From Ruminococcaceae bacterium UBA5396 (GTDB lineage Bacteria; Bacillota; Clostridia; Oscillospirales; Acutalibacteraceae), in assembly GCA_002410715.1 (NCBI GenBank), contig DHOG01000130.1:3973-9678 (forward strand): 5,706 bases of DNA, read 5' to 3'. The translations under genes and the position numbers were made by a program. Shown here piece after piece: positions 1 through 5,656 of this stretch. Numbering within the stretch: position 1 is the first letter of the stretch; each line of letters starts with the position of its first letter. Under the pieces are notes generated by a model that was given only the letters and a program-made list of their open reading frames with translations, was not told the origin of the DNA and ran no database searches.

Positions 1-34
1 ACCGGTATGAAAACTGGCCAGTTTTCATACCGGT
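1..34. repeat. Perfect 34-bp palindrome at the window edge
   Basis: The left arm ACCGGTATGAAAACTGG (1-17) is the exact reverse complement of the right arm CCAGTTTTCATACCGGT (18-34), with no loop. The right arm is genuine coding sequence: in frame it gives Ala-Ser-Phe-His-Thr-Gly, which runs into the conserved Glu-Asn-Asn-Arg of the epimerase that follows. The left arm puts a TGA (8-10) in that same frame. The simplest reading is a fold-back at a sequence or contig end, meaning an assembly or amplification artefact. A real inverted-duplication breakpoint is less likely. The repeat itself is certain; its origin is inferred. Confidence 0.95.
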
Positions 35-268
35 GAAAATAATCGTTCTGCTCCAGGCAGAGGACATCTTGACTGGGATGAAATTTTCAGCACGCTAAAG
101 GAAATCCGATATCAGGGACGCATAGTATCCGAGCCTTTCCCAACAATGGGTGGCGAGGTTGGCCGCGATATAAAAGTTTGGCGAAATTTGTTAGAGGATA
201 CTACCGAGGCGGCTCTTGATGCCGAAGCTAAATATTTGCTTGAATTTACTAAGAGTAAGTTAATGTAA
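11..268 (+). CDS. Sugar epimerase, D-psicose/D-tagatose 3-epimerase-like, C-terminal fragment
   Basis: Only about 85 codons remain, against roughly 290 residues for the family, so this is the last third of a TIM-barrel sugar isomerase/epimerase. Family members interconvert ketohexoses at C3 (fructose/psicose, tagatose/sorbose) in the cytoplasm with a Mn or Co ion. What can be seen is Phe-His-Thr-Gly-Glu-Asn-Asn-Arg at 23-46, then Pro-Gly-Arg-Gly-His, Asp-Trp-Asp-Glu, and Ser-Glu-Pro-Phe with Met-Gly-Gly. The His (26-28) and Arg (44-46) match the positions of metal-binding His211 and substrate-binding Arg217 of the Pseudomonas cichorii enzyme. The Glu at 131-133 lies 29 residues after that Arg, as expected for metal ligand Glu246. 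An in-frame TGA at 8-10 falls in the palindrome, so codons before about 18 are not trustworthy. The stop is TAA 266-268. No terminator separates it from the lipoprotein gene 66 bp downstream, so the two may share a transcript. Exact sugar specificity cannot be told from this part. Confidence 0.85.
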   Translation, partial: KLASFHTGENNRSAPGRGHLDWDEIFSTLKEIRYQGRIVSEPFPTMGGEVGRDIKVWRNLLEDTTEAALDAEAKYLLEFTKSKLM

Positions 269-317
269 TTTTTCATATGGTTACTTTCCAAGGTGGCCGG
301 GCTAATATGGAGTTAAT

Positions 318-326
318 GGAAAGGTG
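318..326 (+). promoter_or_regulatory. Ribosome binding site that selects a TTG start
   Basis: GGAAAGGTG matches the anti-Shine-Dalgarno complement and ends 8 nt before TTG 335. The alternative in-frame GTG at 326-328 overlaps this site and would leave no spacer. The downstream TTG is therefore preferred, and it also gives a typical Met-Lys lipoprotein start. Confidence 0.65.
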
Positions 327-334
327 TGTCCGGG

Positions 335-1696
335 TTGAAAACACTATATTTATTTGCAATTATTACAGCGCTAATGTACTTTGTTTCTTGCAATCATAGG
401 ATTAAACACACCGACACATCTTTTCAAAATACAACATCAGTGGTTGTTAATACAACATTAAACCCGTCTATTTATAGCAACAGCATCTCAAGTGTTACAT
501 CAAGCATACATTCCAATAATAAAATAACTGAATCTACAGTTGTTTCTTCAGTGAAAAAAAGCAGCAGCAGTTCTTCAAAAATAATCAACAAAACGTTTTC
601 AACTAGTAAAACCGCGCCAAAACCTGTAATAGCAAAAACCCTGCAAAATACTTACACAAAGCTTAATAACGATAAAAAACTGAAAATCGGATATATTGGT
701 GGCTCGGTTACGGTGGGGACGGGTTCAACTAATAAGGATGCTAATTCATGGCGGGCGAAAACTACACAGTGGTTCAAAACACAGTTTCCAAACGCAACAA
801 TAAGCGAAGTTGATGCTTCAAATGGCGGAACCGGTTCTGGCTGGGGCGTGTTTCGCATAGAAAAAGACCTTTTATCGAAAAGTCCAGATATAATATTTAT
901 AGAGTTTATCATCAATGATTGTTATGAACGCACTGCTGTTGAAGAAACCAAACGAAATATAGAATCCATGTATAAGAGGATTTACAAAGCAAATCCTTAT
1001 GCGGATATTGTAATGGTGTACACGACGGATTTAGGATTTAAAGGACTGAATAACCCTTGGATAGATGCAAACAATTATGTTGCTAATCATTATGGAGTTG
1101 CTGCTGTTGATGTTGGATTAGCATTAAAGCAAAAAATTGATGCCGGCGATGGAGTTTGGTCGGATTATTTAGTGGATTATGCTCATCCCAACGATAGGGG
1201 TTACAGTGTGTATTCTGATGCTGTATGTTCATATCTAAACACTTCACTAATTACAAAGTCGCCCCCTGTAGGCTTAAAGAAGCATTCGGTGCCAAATCCG
1301 CTGGGTACGAATCTATTGCTTGATACACAGATAATTAATGCTTCAGGAATATCTTTGAATCAATCAACGAATTGGTCGGTCATCAATACTTCAAATTGGT
1401 ATGAGTTTGACAATTTGATTTTGTCCTCTACAAAAGAAAACAGCTCATTGGTTACATCATTTGAAGGATTCTATCTCGGCTTGCTATTAGAGCAAAATAC
1501 ATCTGCGGTGGCAACAAATATAGAAATAACGGTTGATGGGAATATAGTAAATGAAAATTTATCACTTTATCGAACTTCTGCGAACAGGACATATATGATG
1601 ATATGTAATAATCTATCGTCAGGAACCCATGAACTTACCATTAAAAATGTTTCAGGAAAACGTTTTAATTTGGCAGCCGTAATGGTGGCAAAATAA
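335..1696 (+). CDS. Lipid-anchored SGNH/GDSL hydrolase with C-terminal beta-rich domain
   Basis: This is a 453-residue secreted ester hydrolase, counted from TTG 335; the in-frame GTG 326 would add three residues. It starts with Met-Lys, a hydrophobic stretch and Phe-Val-Ser-Cys with Cys19, which is a lipoprotein signal peptide, so the mature protein should sit on the outer face of the membrane. Residues about 24-105 are Ser/Thr/Asn-rich low complexity, including a six-Ser run, and look like a spacer. The catalytic domain, about 113-305, shows the SGNH blocks: Gly-Gly-Ser-Val-Thr with nucleophile Ser124, Asn-Gly-Gly-Thr-Gly-Ser (Gly oxyanion block, about 163-168), Ile-Asn-Asp (Asn194), and Asp281-Tyr-Ala-His284-Pro. 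Residues about 320-453 are beta-rich and not recognised; they may help substrate binding. Family members deacetylate or deacylate sugars and other esters, and the substrate here is unknown. It lies after the epimerase fragment with a short gap and faces the FAD oxidoreductase gene end-to-end. The hydrolase assignment is firm; the carbohydrate ester role is inferred from the neighbours. Confidence 0.88.
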   Translation: MKTLYLFAIITALMYFVSCNHRIKHTDTSFQNTTSVVVNTTLNPSIYSNSISSVTSSIHSNNKITESTVVSSVKKSSSSSSKIINKTFSTSKTAPKPVIAKTLQNTYTKLNNDKKLKIGYIGGSVTVGTGSTNKDANSWRAKTTQWFKTQFPNATISEVDASNGGTGSGWGVFRIEKDLLSKSPDIIFIEFIINDCYERTAVEETKRNIESMYKRIYKANPYADIVMVYTTDLGFKGLNNPWIDANNYVANHYGVAAVDVGLALKQKIDAGDGVWSDYLVDYAHPNDRGYSVYSDAVCSYLNTSLITKSPPVGLKKHSVPNPLGTNLLLDTQIINASGISLNQSTNWSVINTSNWYEFDNLILSSTKENSSLVTSFEGFYLGLLLEQNTSAVATNIEITVDGNIVNENLSLYRTSANRTYMMICNNLSSGTHELTIKNVSGKRFNLAAVMVAK

Positions 1697-1768
1697 AGAA
1701 ACTAATGTTTTATGAAGAGATTATAACCTGCCAATCATATAGATTTAGTGGATCGGATTTGATTTTTT

Positions 1769-1817
1769 GGTGGGATAAGCTTTAGCGAACCACAAGAGGC
1801 TGAAGCACAAACCCACC
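1769..1817. other. Two-tier hairpin, possible structured RNA
   Basis: The outer stem is GGTGGG (1769-1774) with CCCACC (1812-1817), 6 of 6 pairs. Across a 4/5-nt internal loop, the inner stem is GCTTTAGC (1779-1786) with GCTGAAGC (1799-1806), 8 pairs on the plus strand including one G-T wobble. The apical loop has 12 nt (1787-1798). T6 precedes it at 1763-1768 and no T-run follows it on the plus strand. On the minus strand it is followed by an A-run. It does not look like a simple terminator in either direction. I do not recognise the RNA family. It could be a 3'-UTR element of the lipoprotein mRNA or part of a minus-strand RNA. Confidence 0.45.
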
Positions 1818-1828
1818 TCCGAGACAAC

Positions 1829-1864
1829 AAAAAGCCTGACGGCGCGAATTGCTCGCCGTCAGGC
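1829..1864 (-). terminator. Intrinsic terminator, minus strand
   Basis: A perfect 11-bp stem, GCCTGACGGCG (1834-1844) with CGCCGTCAGGC (1854-1864), encloses a 9-nt loop. On the minus strand it is followed at once by TTTTTGTTGT (the T5 lies at 1829-1833). It starts one base after the CCA of the tRNA-like fragment, so it looks like that tRNA's own terminator. It could also back up termination of the FAD oxidoreductase transcript. Confidence 0.85.
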
Positions 1865-1865
1865 A

Positions 1866-1898
1866 TGGAGCTGAAGACGTGACTCGAACACGCAACCT
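1866..1898 (-). pseudogene. tRNA-Gly-like 3' fragment (variable loop, T arm, acceptor strand, CCA)
   Basis: Read on the minus strand, the piece fits tRNA positions 44-76. It has variable loop AGGTT, T-stem GCGTG (1889-1893), T-loop TTCGAGT (1882-1888), T-stem CACGT (1877-1881, four Watson-Crick pairs plus G-T), acceptor strand CTTCAGC (1870-1876), discriminator T and encoded CCA (1866-1868). The T-CCA end and the acceptor strand resemble bacterial tRNA-Gly, which typically ends in CTTCCGCTCCA. The matching 5' acceptor strand GCTGAAG is absent from the roughly 140 nt upstream on the minus strand, and no proper anticodon arm forms. CAGTGGT at 1918-1924 (minus) recalls a tRNA-Gly D-loop, so a decayed whole tRNA is possible. 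Otherwise it is a tRNA 3'-end duplicate of the kind left by site-specific integration. The tRNA-like arm is seen directly; the isotype and origin are inferred. Confidence 0.6.
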
Positions 1899-1963
1899 GT
1901 AGTTGTGGGTAGGAGTGACCACTGTCCGATAAACATAAGATAAGTAAACGCAATTAAAAGTAC

Positions 1964-1993
1964 TGCCCTAAAACAGTTAAATGTTTTAGGGCA
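1964..1993. terminator. Symmetric hairpin terminator between convergent genes
   Basis: A perfect 12-bp stem, TGCCCTAAAACA (1964-1975) with TGTTTTAGGGCA (1982-1993), has a 6-nt loop. On the minus strand the tail is GTACTTTTAATT, and on the plus strand ATTTAAAATG. It begins 48 bp after the FAD oxidoreductase stop, so its main role is probably to end that transcript. It may also stop read-through from the lipoprotein gene. The T-tracts are modest. Confidence 0.7.
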
Positions 1994-2041
1994 ATTTAAA
2001 ATGTTTCTTCAATTGAGGTGCAAGAGTAAGAGGAAAATCAA

Positions 2042-3388
2042 TTAGAGAAAATACGCTCCATTTTCACGTAGTGTTTTACGAAGTGCATCGATATTCAATG
2101 CATGGACATCCACTTCGTCCTGAGCACAGGCTAAAGCTGCCGCTGTACCTGCTGCTTGGCCGGTTACTAAACATACCGGCATCACCCTGACACTTCCCTG
2201 TACAGTACGATCACAGGAGATAGAGCGCCCGGCAACAAGCAGATTGGAAATCCCGCGCGGAGTCAAGCATCGGTATGGAATTCCATGGGATTCGCCTTTG
2301 CCATAATTTGCATTACGTACTCCCATGTCGATTTTTCCTTCCTTTGCTTCCTCCACCTCTTCCTCGGAAAGGTGAATGTCAAGATAGTAGCTATTGCGCC
2401 CAATCTCATCAGGAAAGGTTTGACGATTAAAATAATCCTCACGCGTTAGGATGTAATCACCGATAATTCGGCGGGTTTCCCGCACGCCCATCAAAGGTGC
2501 GGTTTGTGCGATGAACGCATCTTCAAAAGCATCAGGGTGAAACTCTGACAAGCCGCGAAGCAAATCGTTGGCAATTTCACGCCCTTCTAACAAGGCATCA
2601 GATACACTTTGAGGATTGGTGTTATCCACTCCCCATACATGTCCTGCGTTAAATCCCAGCAGCCCCGGGGCAACTTCGTTTTCGCACATAAAAGGATCAC
2701 GAATTCGCGGATACTTACTACTGTTGAGAATAGAATAAATGGGGCTGTTTTTATTTTCTGTATGCAGCCACGGTCCTTTGCGATATTCTTCCATGTTTAC
2801 ATTGCCCACGGAGAAGCACAAAGTCGCCGGCTGTAAATTTCCGTTTTTTTCATCACCTTTTGCATATTCGGCACCTGCCCAAATAGCGACATCCGCATCA
2901 CCAGTGCCATCAATATACACACGAGCTTTGTATGCAGACAAACCTCGTTTGTTGCTAGCAATCAGTACATCAATTTGATCGTGGTGTTCCATTTCAACAG
3001 CGCTTATAACGGTGTTGAACAGTACTTTTACGCCTGCCTCGGTTACCAACCGGTCATAAATCAGCTTAAGCTGCTCGGAATTAATAGGCACCCAATCCAT
3101 TTGCGCTTCCGGAACATGGGGAGTGGATTTTTTGGAAGCCATAAACACTTCTTCGGCAATACCCTTATAGACGATCTTTTCTCTATCGGTAAACGGGCAC
3201 CATCCGGGCACCATCCCCATCGTACCCATGCCCCCCAGGCATCCTGTGGATTCAATTAACAAGGTTTTTCTGCCCTCACGAGCCGCCGCCGTAGCTGCAG
3301 CACAACCTGCCGGACCTCCACCAACCACGATTACATCCCAGGAATCATCCAAAGGGATTTGTCGATTTGGCATCCGATACTCTGCCAT
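2042..3388 (-). CDS. FAD-dependent oxidoreductase (FAD_oxidored family)
   Basis: This is a 448-residue cytoplasmic flavoprotein with no signal peptide. The N-terminal Rossmann FAD site is clear: Val-Gly-Gly-Gly-Pro-Ala-Gly at 22-28, with the acidic Glu46 closing the second strand, followed by Gly-Cys-Leu-Gly-Gly-Met-Gly-Thr (49-56). A second FAD segment, Ile-Asp-Gly-Thr-Gly-Asp-Ala-Asp, lies at 159-166. Gly-Val-Arg-Glu-Thr-Arg-Arg-Ile-Ile-Gly-Asp-Tyr (301-312) and the C-terminal Asn-Leu-Leu-Val-Ala-Gly-Arg (382-388) and Gly-Gln-Ala-Ala-Gly-Thr-Ala-Ala-Ala (410-418) are typical of the family, and the length is normal. The family is broad, and members often sit in carbohydrate degradation clusters with unknown substrates, so the reaction cannot be named here. 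The start is set by AGGAGG (3397-3402) 8 nt upstream of ATG. The gene is divergent from the Gfo/Idh/MocA pair, with a likely sigma-A promoter at 3498-3525, and ends in a hairpin terminator. By eye its codons look somewhat more GC-rich than those of the lipoprotein gene. Confidence 0.9.
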   Translation of the reverse strand: MAEYRMPNRQIPLDDSWDVIVVGGGPAGCAAATAAAREGRKTLLIESTGCLGGMGTMGMVPGWCPFTDREKIVYKGIAEEVFMASKKSTPHVPEAQMDWVPINSEQLKLIYDRLVTEAGVKVLFNTVISAVEMEHHDQIDVLIASNKRGLSAYKARVYIDGTGDADVAIWAGAEYAKGDEKNGNLQPATLCFSVGNVNMEEYRKGPWLHTENKNSPIYSILNSSKYPRIRDPFMCENEVAPGLLGFNAGHVWGVDNTNPQSVSDALLEGREIANDLLRGLSEFHPDAFEDAFIAQTAPLMGVRETRRIIGDYILTREDYFNRQTFPDEIGRNSYYLDIHLSEEEVEEAKEGKIDMGVRNANYGKGESHGIPYRCLTPRGISNLLVAGRSISCDRTVQGSVRVMPVCLVTGQAAGTAAALACAQDEVDVHALNIDALRKTLRENGAYFL

Positions 3389-3396
3389 AACATTTA

Positions 3397-3402
3397 CCTC
3401 CT
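3397..3402 (-). promoter_or_regulatory. Ribosome binding site of the FAD oxidoreductase gene
   Basis: AGGAGG on the minus strand lies 8 nt before ATG 3388, an optimal arrangement that fixes the start. Confidence 0.8.
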
Positions 3403-3497
3403 GCGAGCATATTGCTTATTCTTGAAACATCTAGACATTTTGAATTGCTAATGCAGCTTTACGATGATCAAGGCTGTTTCGTATTTTCTTCATACTT

Positions 3498-3525
3498 AGT
3501 ATACTATATCCGTCTATATATTCAA
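3498..3525 (-). promoter_or_regulatory. Sigma-A-type promoter for the FAD oxidoreductase gene
   Basis: Read on the minus strand, TTGAAT (3520-3525) is followed after 16 nt by TATACT (3498-3503), close to the TTGACA/TATAAT consensus. Transcription would start near 3490, giving a leader of about 100 nt. The -10 box overlaps the 10-bp palindrome TAGTATACTA (3497-3506), which could be chance or part of an operator. No terminator or obvious riboswitch was seen in the leader. Confidence 0.55.
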
Positions 3526-3594
3526 TGCTAAACACCACCATAAAGCAGATTAGGACAACAAAGTGCAAGGAATAATACAATTACAATACAATAA

Positions 3595-3611
3595 AACTGT
3601 GATACACTGTT
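3595..3611 (+). promoter_or_regulatory. Imperfect dyad over a possible extended -10 box
   Basis: AACTGTG (3595-3601) and CACTGTT (3605-3611) form an inverted repeat with one mismatch per half and a 3-nt spacer. Within it, TGA-TACACT (3600-3608) resembles an extended -10 element about 25 nt before the ribosome binding site of the Gfo/Idh/MocA gene. No good -35 is visible; TTACAA at 3581-3586 is weak. The arrangement would suit a repressor site over the promoter of the plus-strand operon, but the evidence is sequence symmetry alone. Confidence 0.35.
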
Positions 3612-3633
3612 AGTGAAAATTACACAAATAAAC

Positions 3634-3639
3634 GGAGGG
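3634..3639 (+). promoter_or_regulatory. Ribosome binding site that selects a TTG start
   Basis: GGAGGG lies 6 nt before TTG 3646. The upstream in-frame GTG at 3613 has no such site, and using it would add 11 residues ahead of the beta strand that opens the Rossmann fold. Confidence 0.75.
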
Positions 3640-3645
3640 TTTTCG

Positions 3646-4719
3646 TTGAGCAAGGTTAATATTGCCATAATCGGATGCGGTACAATAGCAAATAATGCAC
3701 ATATCCCGTCATATATGAATAATTCAGAAGTTAAGATAAAATATTTTTGCGATATCATATTGGAAAGAGCGCAGAATGCTGTCGACCAATACCAGTGTGG
3801 TCAGGCGGTTCAAGATTATCGTGAGATATTGAACGACAAGGAAGTAGATGCGGTCAGTATATGCACGCCTAATAATTGCCATGCGCAGATTTCTATCGAC
3901 TTTCTTCGTGCTGGAAAGCATGTGTTGTGTGAAAAACCCGCCGCAAGGGTGCTTGAGGAAGCTCTGGAAATGCAGAAGGTACAGCATGAGACCGGCAAGA
4001 TTTTAAACATTGGAGTCGTGAACAGATTCAACAAAGGCGTTAACCTCATTAAAGACATTATAGACTCGGGAGAACTTGGTGAAATCTACCATGTCTATGT
4101 CAGCTTTCGCGCCCATCGCTCAATTCCCGGATTGGGGGGAGCATTCACAACAAAGGCAATTTCAGGCGGCGGAGTTCTCATAGATTGGGGCGTACATTAT
4201 ATAGATATTGTTATGTACTGTCTGGGAGATCCTCAACCAATCACCGTGTCGGGCAAGACATTTTCAAAGCTTGGGTGCGATATAGCCAATTACACATACG
4301 CAGATATGTGGGCAGGTCCTCCTATTTCAAATGGTGTATATGATGTGGATGATTTTGTTACAGCACTTATCAGAACCGATAGCTCAACCATATCTCTAAA
4401 CGGAGCGTGGGCGCAGAATATTGGGCATGAAGAGACCTATATCGATTTTATCGGCGATAAAGCGGGAATTCGTCTGCAATACGGACAAAGCTTCAAAATA
4501 TATAGCACAAAAAACGGGATGCTTACCGAAACAATTCCAAACTTCAATATGGATAACCACTTTCAAAACGAAATTGATAGCTTTATCCGTTCGATAAAGA
4601 CAAATGAAAAACTGCCCTCACATATCGATAATGCCATCATTACGGCGAAACTAATGCAGGGTATTTATGACTCTTCGGAAAAGGGCCGTGAGGTTTGCTT
4701 GATATCGGAGGATAACTAA
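3646..4719 (+). CDS. Gfo/Idh/MocA family NAD(P)-dependent oxidoreductase
   Basis: This is a 357-residue cytoplasmic dehydrogenase, the usual length for the family, which oxidises or reduces sugar, inositol and related polyol hydroxyls with NAD(P). The N-terminal Rossmann fold starts Val-Asn-Ile-Ala-Ile-Ile-Gly-Cys-Gly-Thr-Ile-Ala (4-15), carrying the dinucleotide-binding loop. Ser-Ile-Cys-Thr-Pro-Asn (71-76) follows, then the signature Cys-Glu-Lys-Pro at 95-98 with catalytic-type Lys97. The C-terminal alpha/beta domain has Gly-Gly-Gly-Val-Leu-Ile-Asp-Trp-Gly-Val-His (174-184), with Asp180 and His184 in the usual active-site places. The TTG start is chosen on the strength of GGAGGG at 3634-3639. 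Its stop codon directly abuts the ATG of the next gene, so the two are translated from one mRNA and probably act together. Substrate is unknown; sugar or glycoside oxidation is inferred from the epimerase and esterase nearby. Confidence 0.92.
   Translation: MSKVNIAIIGCGTIANNAHIPSYMNNSEVKIKYFCDIILERAQNAVDQYQCGQAVQDYREILNDKEVDAVSICTPNNCHAQISIDFLRAGKHVLCEKPAARVLEEALEMQKVQHETGKILNIGVVNRFNKGVNLIKDIIDSGELGEIYHVYVSFRAHRSIPGLGGAFTTKAISGGGVLIDWGVHYIDIVMYCLGDPQPITVSGKTFSKLGCDIANYTYADMWAGPPISNGVYDVDDFVTALIRTDSSTISLNGAWAQNIGHEETYIDFIGDKAGIRLQYGQSFKIYSTKNGMLTETIPNFNMDNHFQNEIDSFIRSIKTNEKLPSHIDNAIITAKLMQGIYDSSEKGREVCLISEDN
4707..4712 (+). promoter_or_regulatory. Ribosome binding site inside the end of the upstream gene
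   Basis: GGAGGA lies within the last codons of the Gfo/Idh/MocA gene, 7 nt before ATG 4720. This fits translational coupling of the two genes. Confidence 0.75.
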
Positions 4720-5565
4720 ATGAAAAAGATTGGATTTATAGATTTTTACTTAGACGAATGGCATGCAAACAACTATCCGGCCATGATTAAGGAAATTGCC
4801 GGGGATGAGTTTACCGTGGCCTATGCTTGGGCAAAAAAAGATGCAGAGCAAGGTATGACAAATAAACAATGGGCAGAAAAATACGGTGTGGAATTATTGA
4901 ACAGTGCCGACGAAGTTGTAAACAAAAGTGATTATTTAGTAGTGCTTTCTCCGGATAACCCCGAAGAACACGAAGAATTGTGCAAAAAACCATTCCAGTC
5001 AGGCAAGTGCACCTATGTTGACAAGATTTTTGCGCCGGATAGAGCGGCCGCTATGCGTTTGTTTGAGCTTGCCGAAAAGCACAATACTCCGGTTTTTTCA
5101 TCATCGGCGTTACGCTTTGCCACGGAATATGGGAAAACACCCAAAGAGGACATTGACTTTATAAGCAGTTGGGGGCCCTATGAGTACTCCAATTATTCCA
5201 TTCACCAGATCGAGCCGATTGTTTCTTTAATGGGAACAGAGGTAAAGAAAATAATGTCAATCGGGACAGACAAAGCCCCCGTATTATTACTTCAGTTTTC
5301 TGATGGAAGGCAAGCAACAGTTAATATGTATAGAGGAGATTATCCTTTTGAGATGGCTTTGAGTTATAAGGATGGTCAAAATAAACACGTTACTGTTCAG
5401 TCTGATTTTTTCAAAATCTTTATAAAAAGGATGCTGGATTTCTTTAGAACTGGCGAACCGGTTGTTGACAAGAGACAGACAACAACCGTTATTACCATTA
5501 TTGAGTATGGATATAAAGCCTTCAGCAATCCTGGTGCATGGGTTGGAATACCATCCATCAATTGA
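4720..5565 (+). CDS. Gfo/Idh/MocA-like protein with degenerate nucleotide-binding loop
   Basis: This 281-residue protein is about 75 residues shorter than its neighbour. It is related to the same dehydrogenase superfamily by layout: Ser-Asp-Tyr-Leu-Val-Val-Leu-Ser-Pro-Asp-Asn (70-80) in the Rossmann half; Tyr-Val-Asp-Lys-Ile-Phe-Ala (99-105), where Lys102 takes the place of the Lys in Glu-Lys-Pro; and Tyr-Ser-Ile-His-Gln-Ile-Glu-Pro-Ile-Val-Ser-Leu-Met-Gly (159-172), with His162 at the catalytic His position. The usual Gly-x-Gly-x-x-Ala loop is missing: the first strand, Ile-Gly-Phe-Ile-Asp (4-8), runs into Asp-Glu-Trp-His-Ala-Asn-Asn-Tyr-Pro (12-20). It may bind a cofactor in an altered way or act as a partner subunit of the upstream enzyme. 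The ATG directly follows the upstream TAA and has its own GGAGGA site. No convincing terminator follows. Superfamily membership is fairly sure; activity is open. Confidence 0.8.
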   Translation: MKKIGFIDFYLDEWHANNYPAMIKEIAGDEFTVAYAWAKKDAEQGMTNKQWAEKYGVELLNSADEVVNKSDYLVVLSPDNPEEHEELCKKPFQSGKCTYVDKIFAPDRAAAMRLFELAEKHNTPVFSSSALRFATEYGKTPKEDIDFISSWGPYEYSNYSIHQIEPIVSLMGTEVKKIMSIGTDKAPVLLLQFSDGRQATVNMYRGDYPFEMALSYKDGQNKHVTVQSDFFKIFIKRMLDFFRTGEPVVDKRQTTTVITIIEYGYKAFSNPGAWVGIPSIN

Positions 5566-5656
5566 CCTTGATTCGATAGACATATCGGCATTGCATTATG
5601 CGTCTCGTCGCCTGTTATTACATATTCTACAAATACTTTAACACGGAAAATTAGTG

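Larger units (their letters stand above)
1697..2041. other. Convergent intergenic region of 345 bp
   Basis: No protein-coding gene is supported here. From left to right it holds a T6 run and two-tier hairpin (1763-1817), a GC-rich hairpin with a minus-strand T-tract (1829-1864), a tRNA-Gly-like 3' fragment on the minus strand (1866-1898), and a symmetric terminator hairpin (1964-1993). A 72-codon open frame on the minus strand (1735-1953) crosses the tRNA piece and both left-hand hairpins and has no clear start signal, so it is treated as spurious. Confidence 0.8.

Noticed and set aside
240..268. A promoter for the lipoprotein gene (TTGAAT at 240-245)
   Set aside because: It lies inside the epimerase coding sequence, and no acceptable -10 box follows at 16-18 nt. 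Shared transcription with the upstream gene is equally likely.
1866..1941. A complete functional tRNA on the minus strand
   Set aside because: The 5' acceptor strand that should pair with CTTCAGC is absent, and no 5-bp anticodon stem with a 7-nt loop and T33 forms.
1735..1953. 72-codon minus-strand open frame in the convergent intergenic region
   Set aside because: It runs through the tRNA-like fragment, a strong terminator hairpin and the two-tier hairpin, and has no supporting ribosome binding site or recognisable domain. RNA structure explains the sequence better.
2609..3425. Several plus- and minus-strand open frames inside the FAD oxidoreductase gene
   Set aside because: They are shadows of a long gene with complete family motifs and show no coding features of their own.
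3613..3645. GTG 3613 as start of the Gfo/Idh/MocA gene
   Set aside because: It has no ribosome binding site and would add 11 residues before the Rossmann strand. TTG 3646 has GGAGGG at ideal spacing.
5573..5586. Small hairpin CGATA-GACA-TATCG after the last full gene as a terminator
   Set aside because: The stem is only 5 bp, AT-rich, and has no T-tract following.
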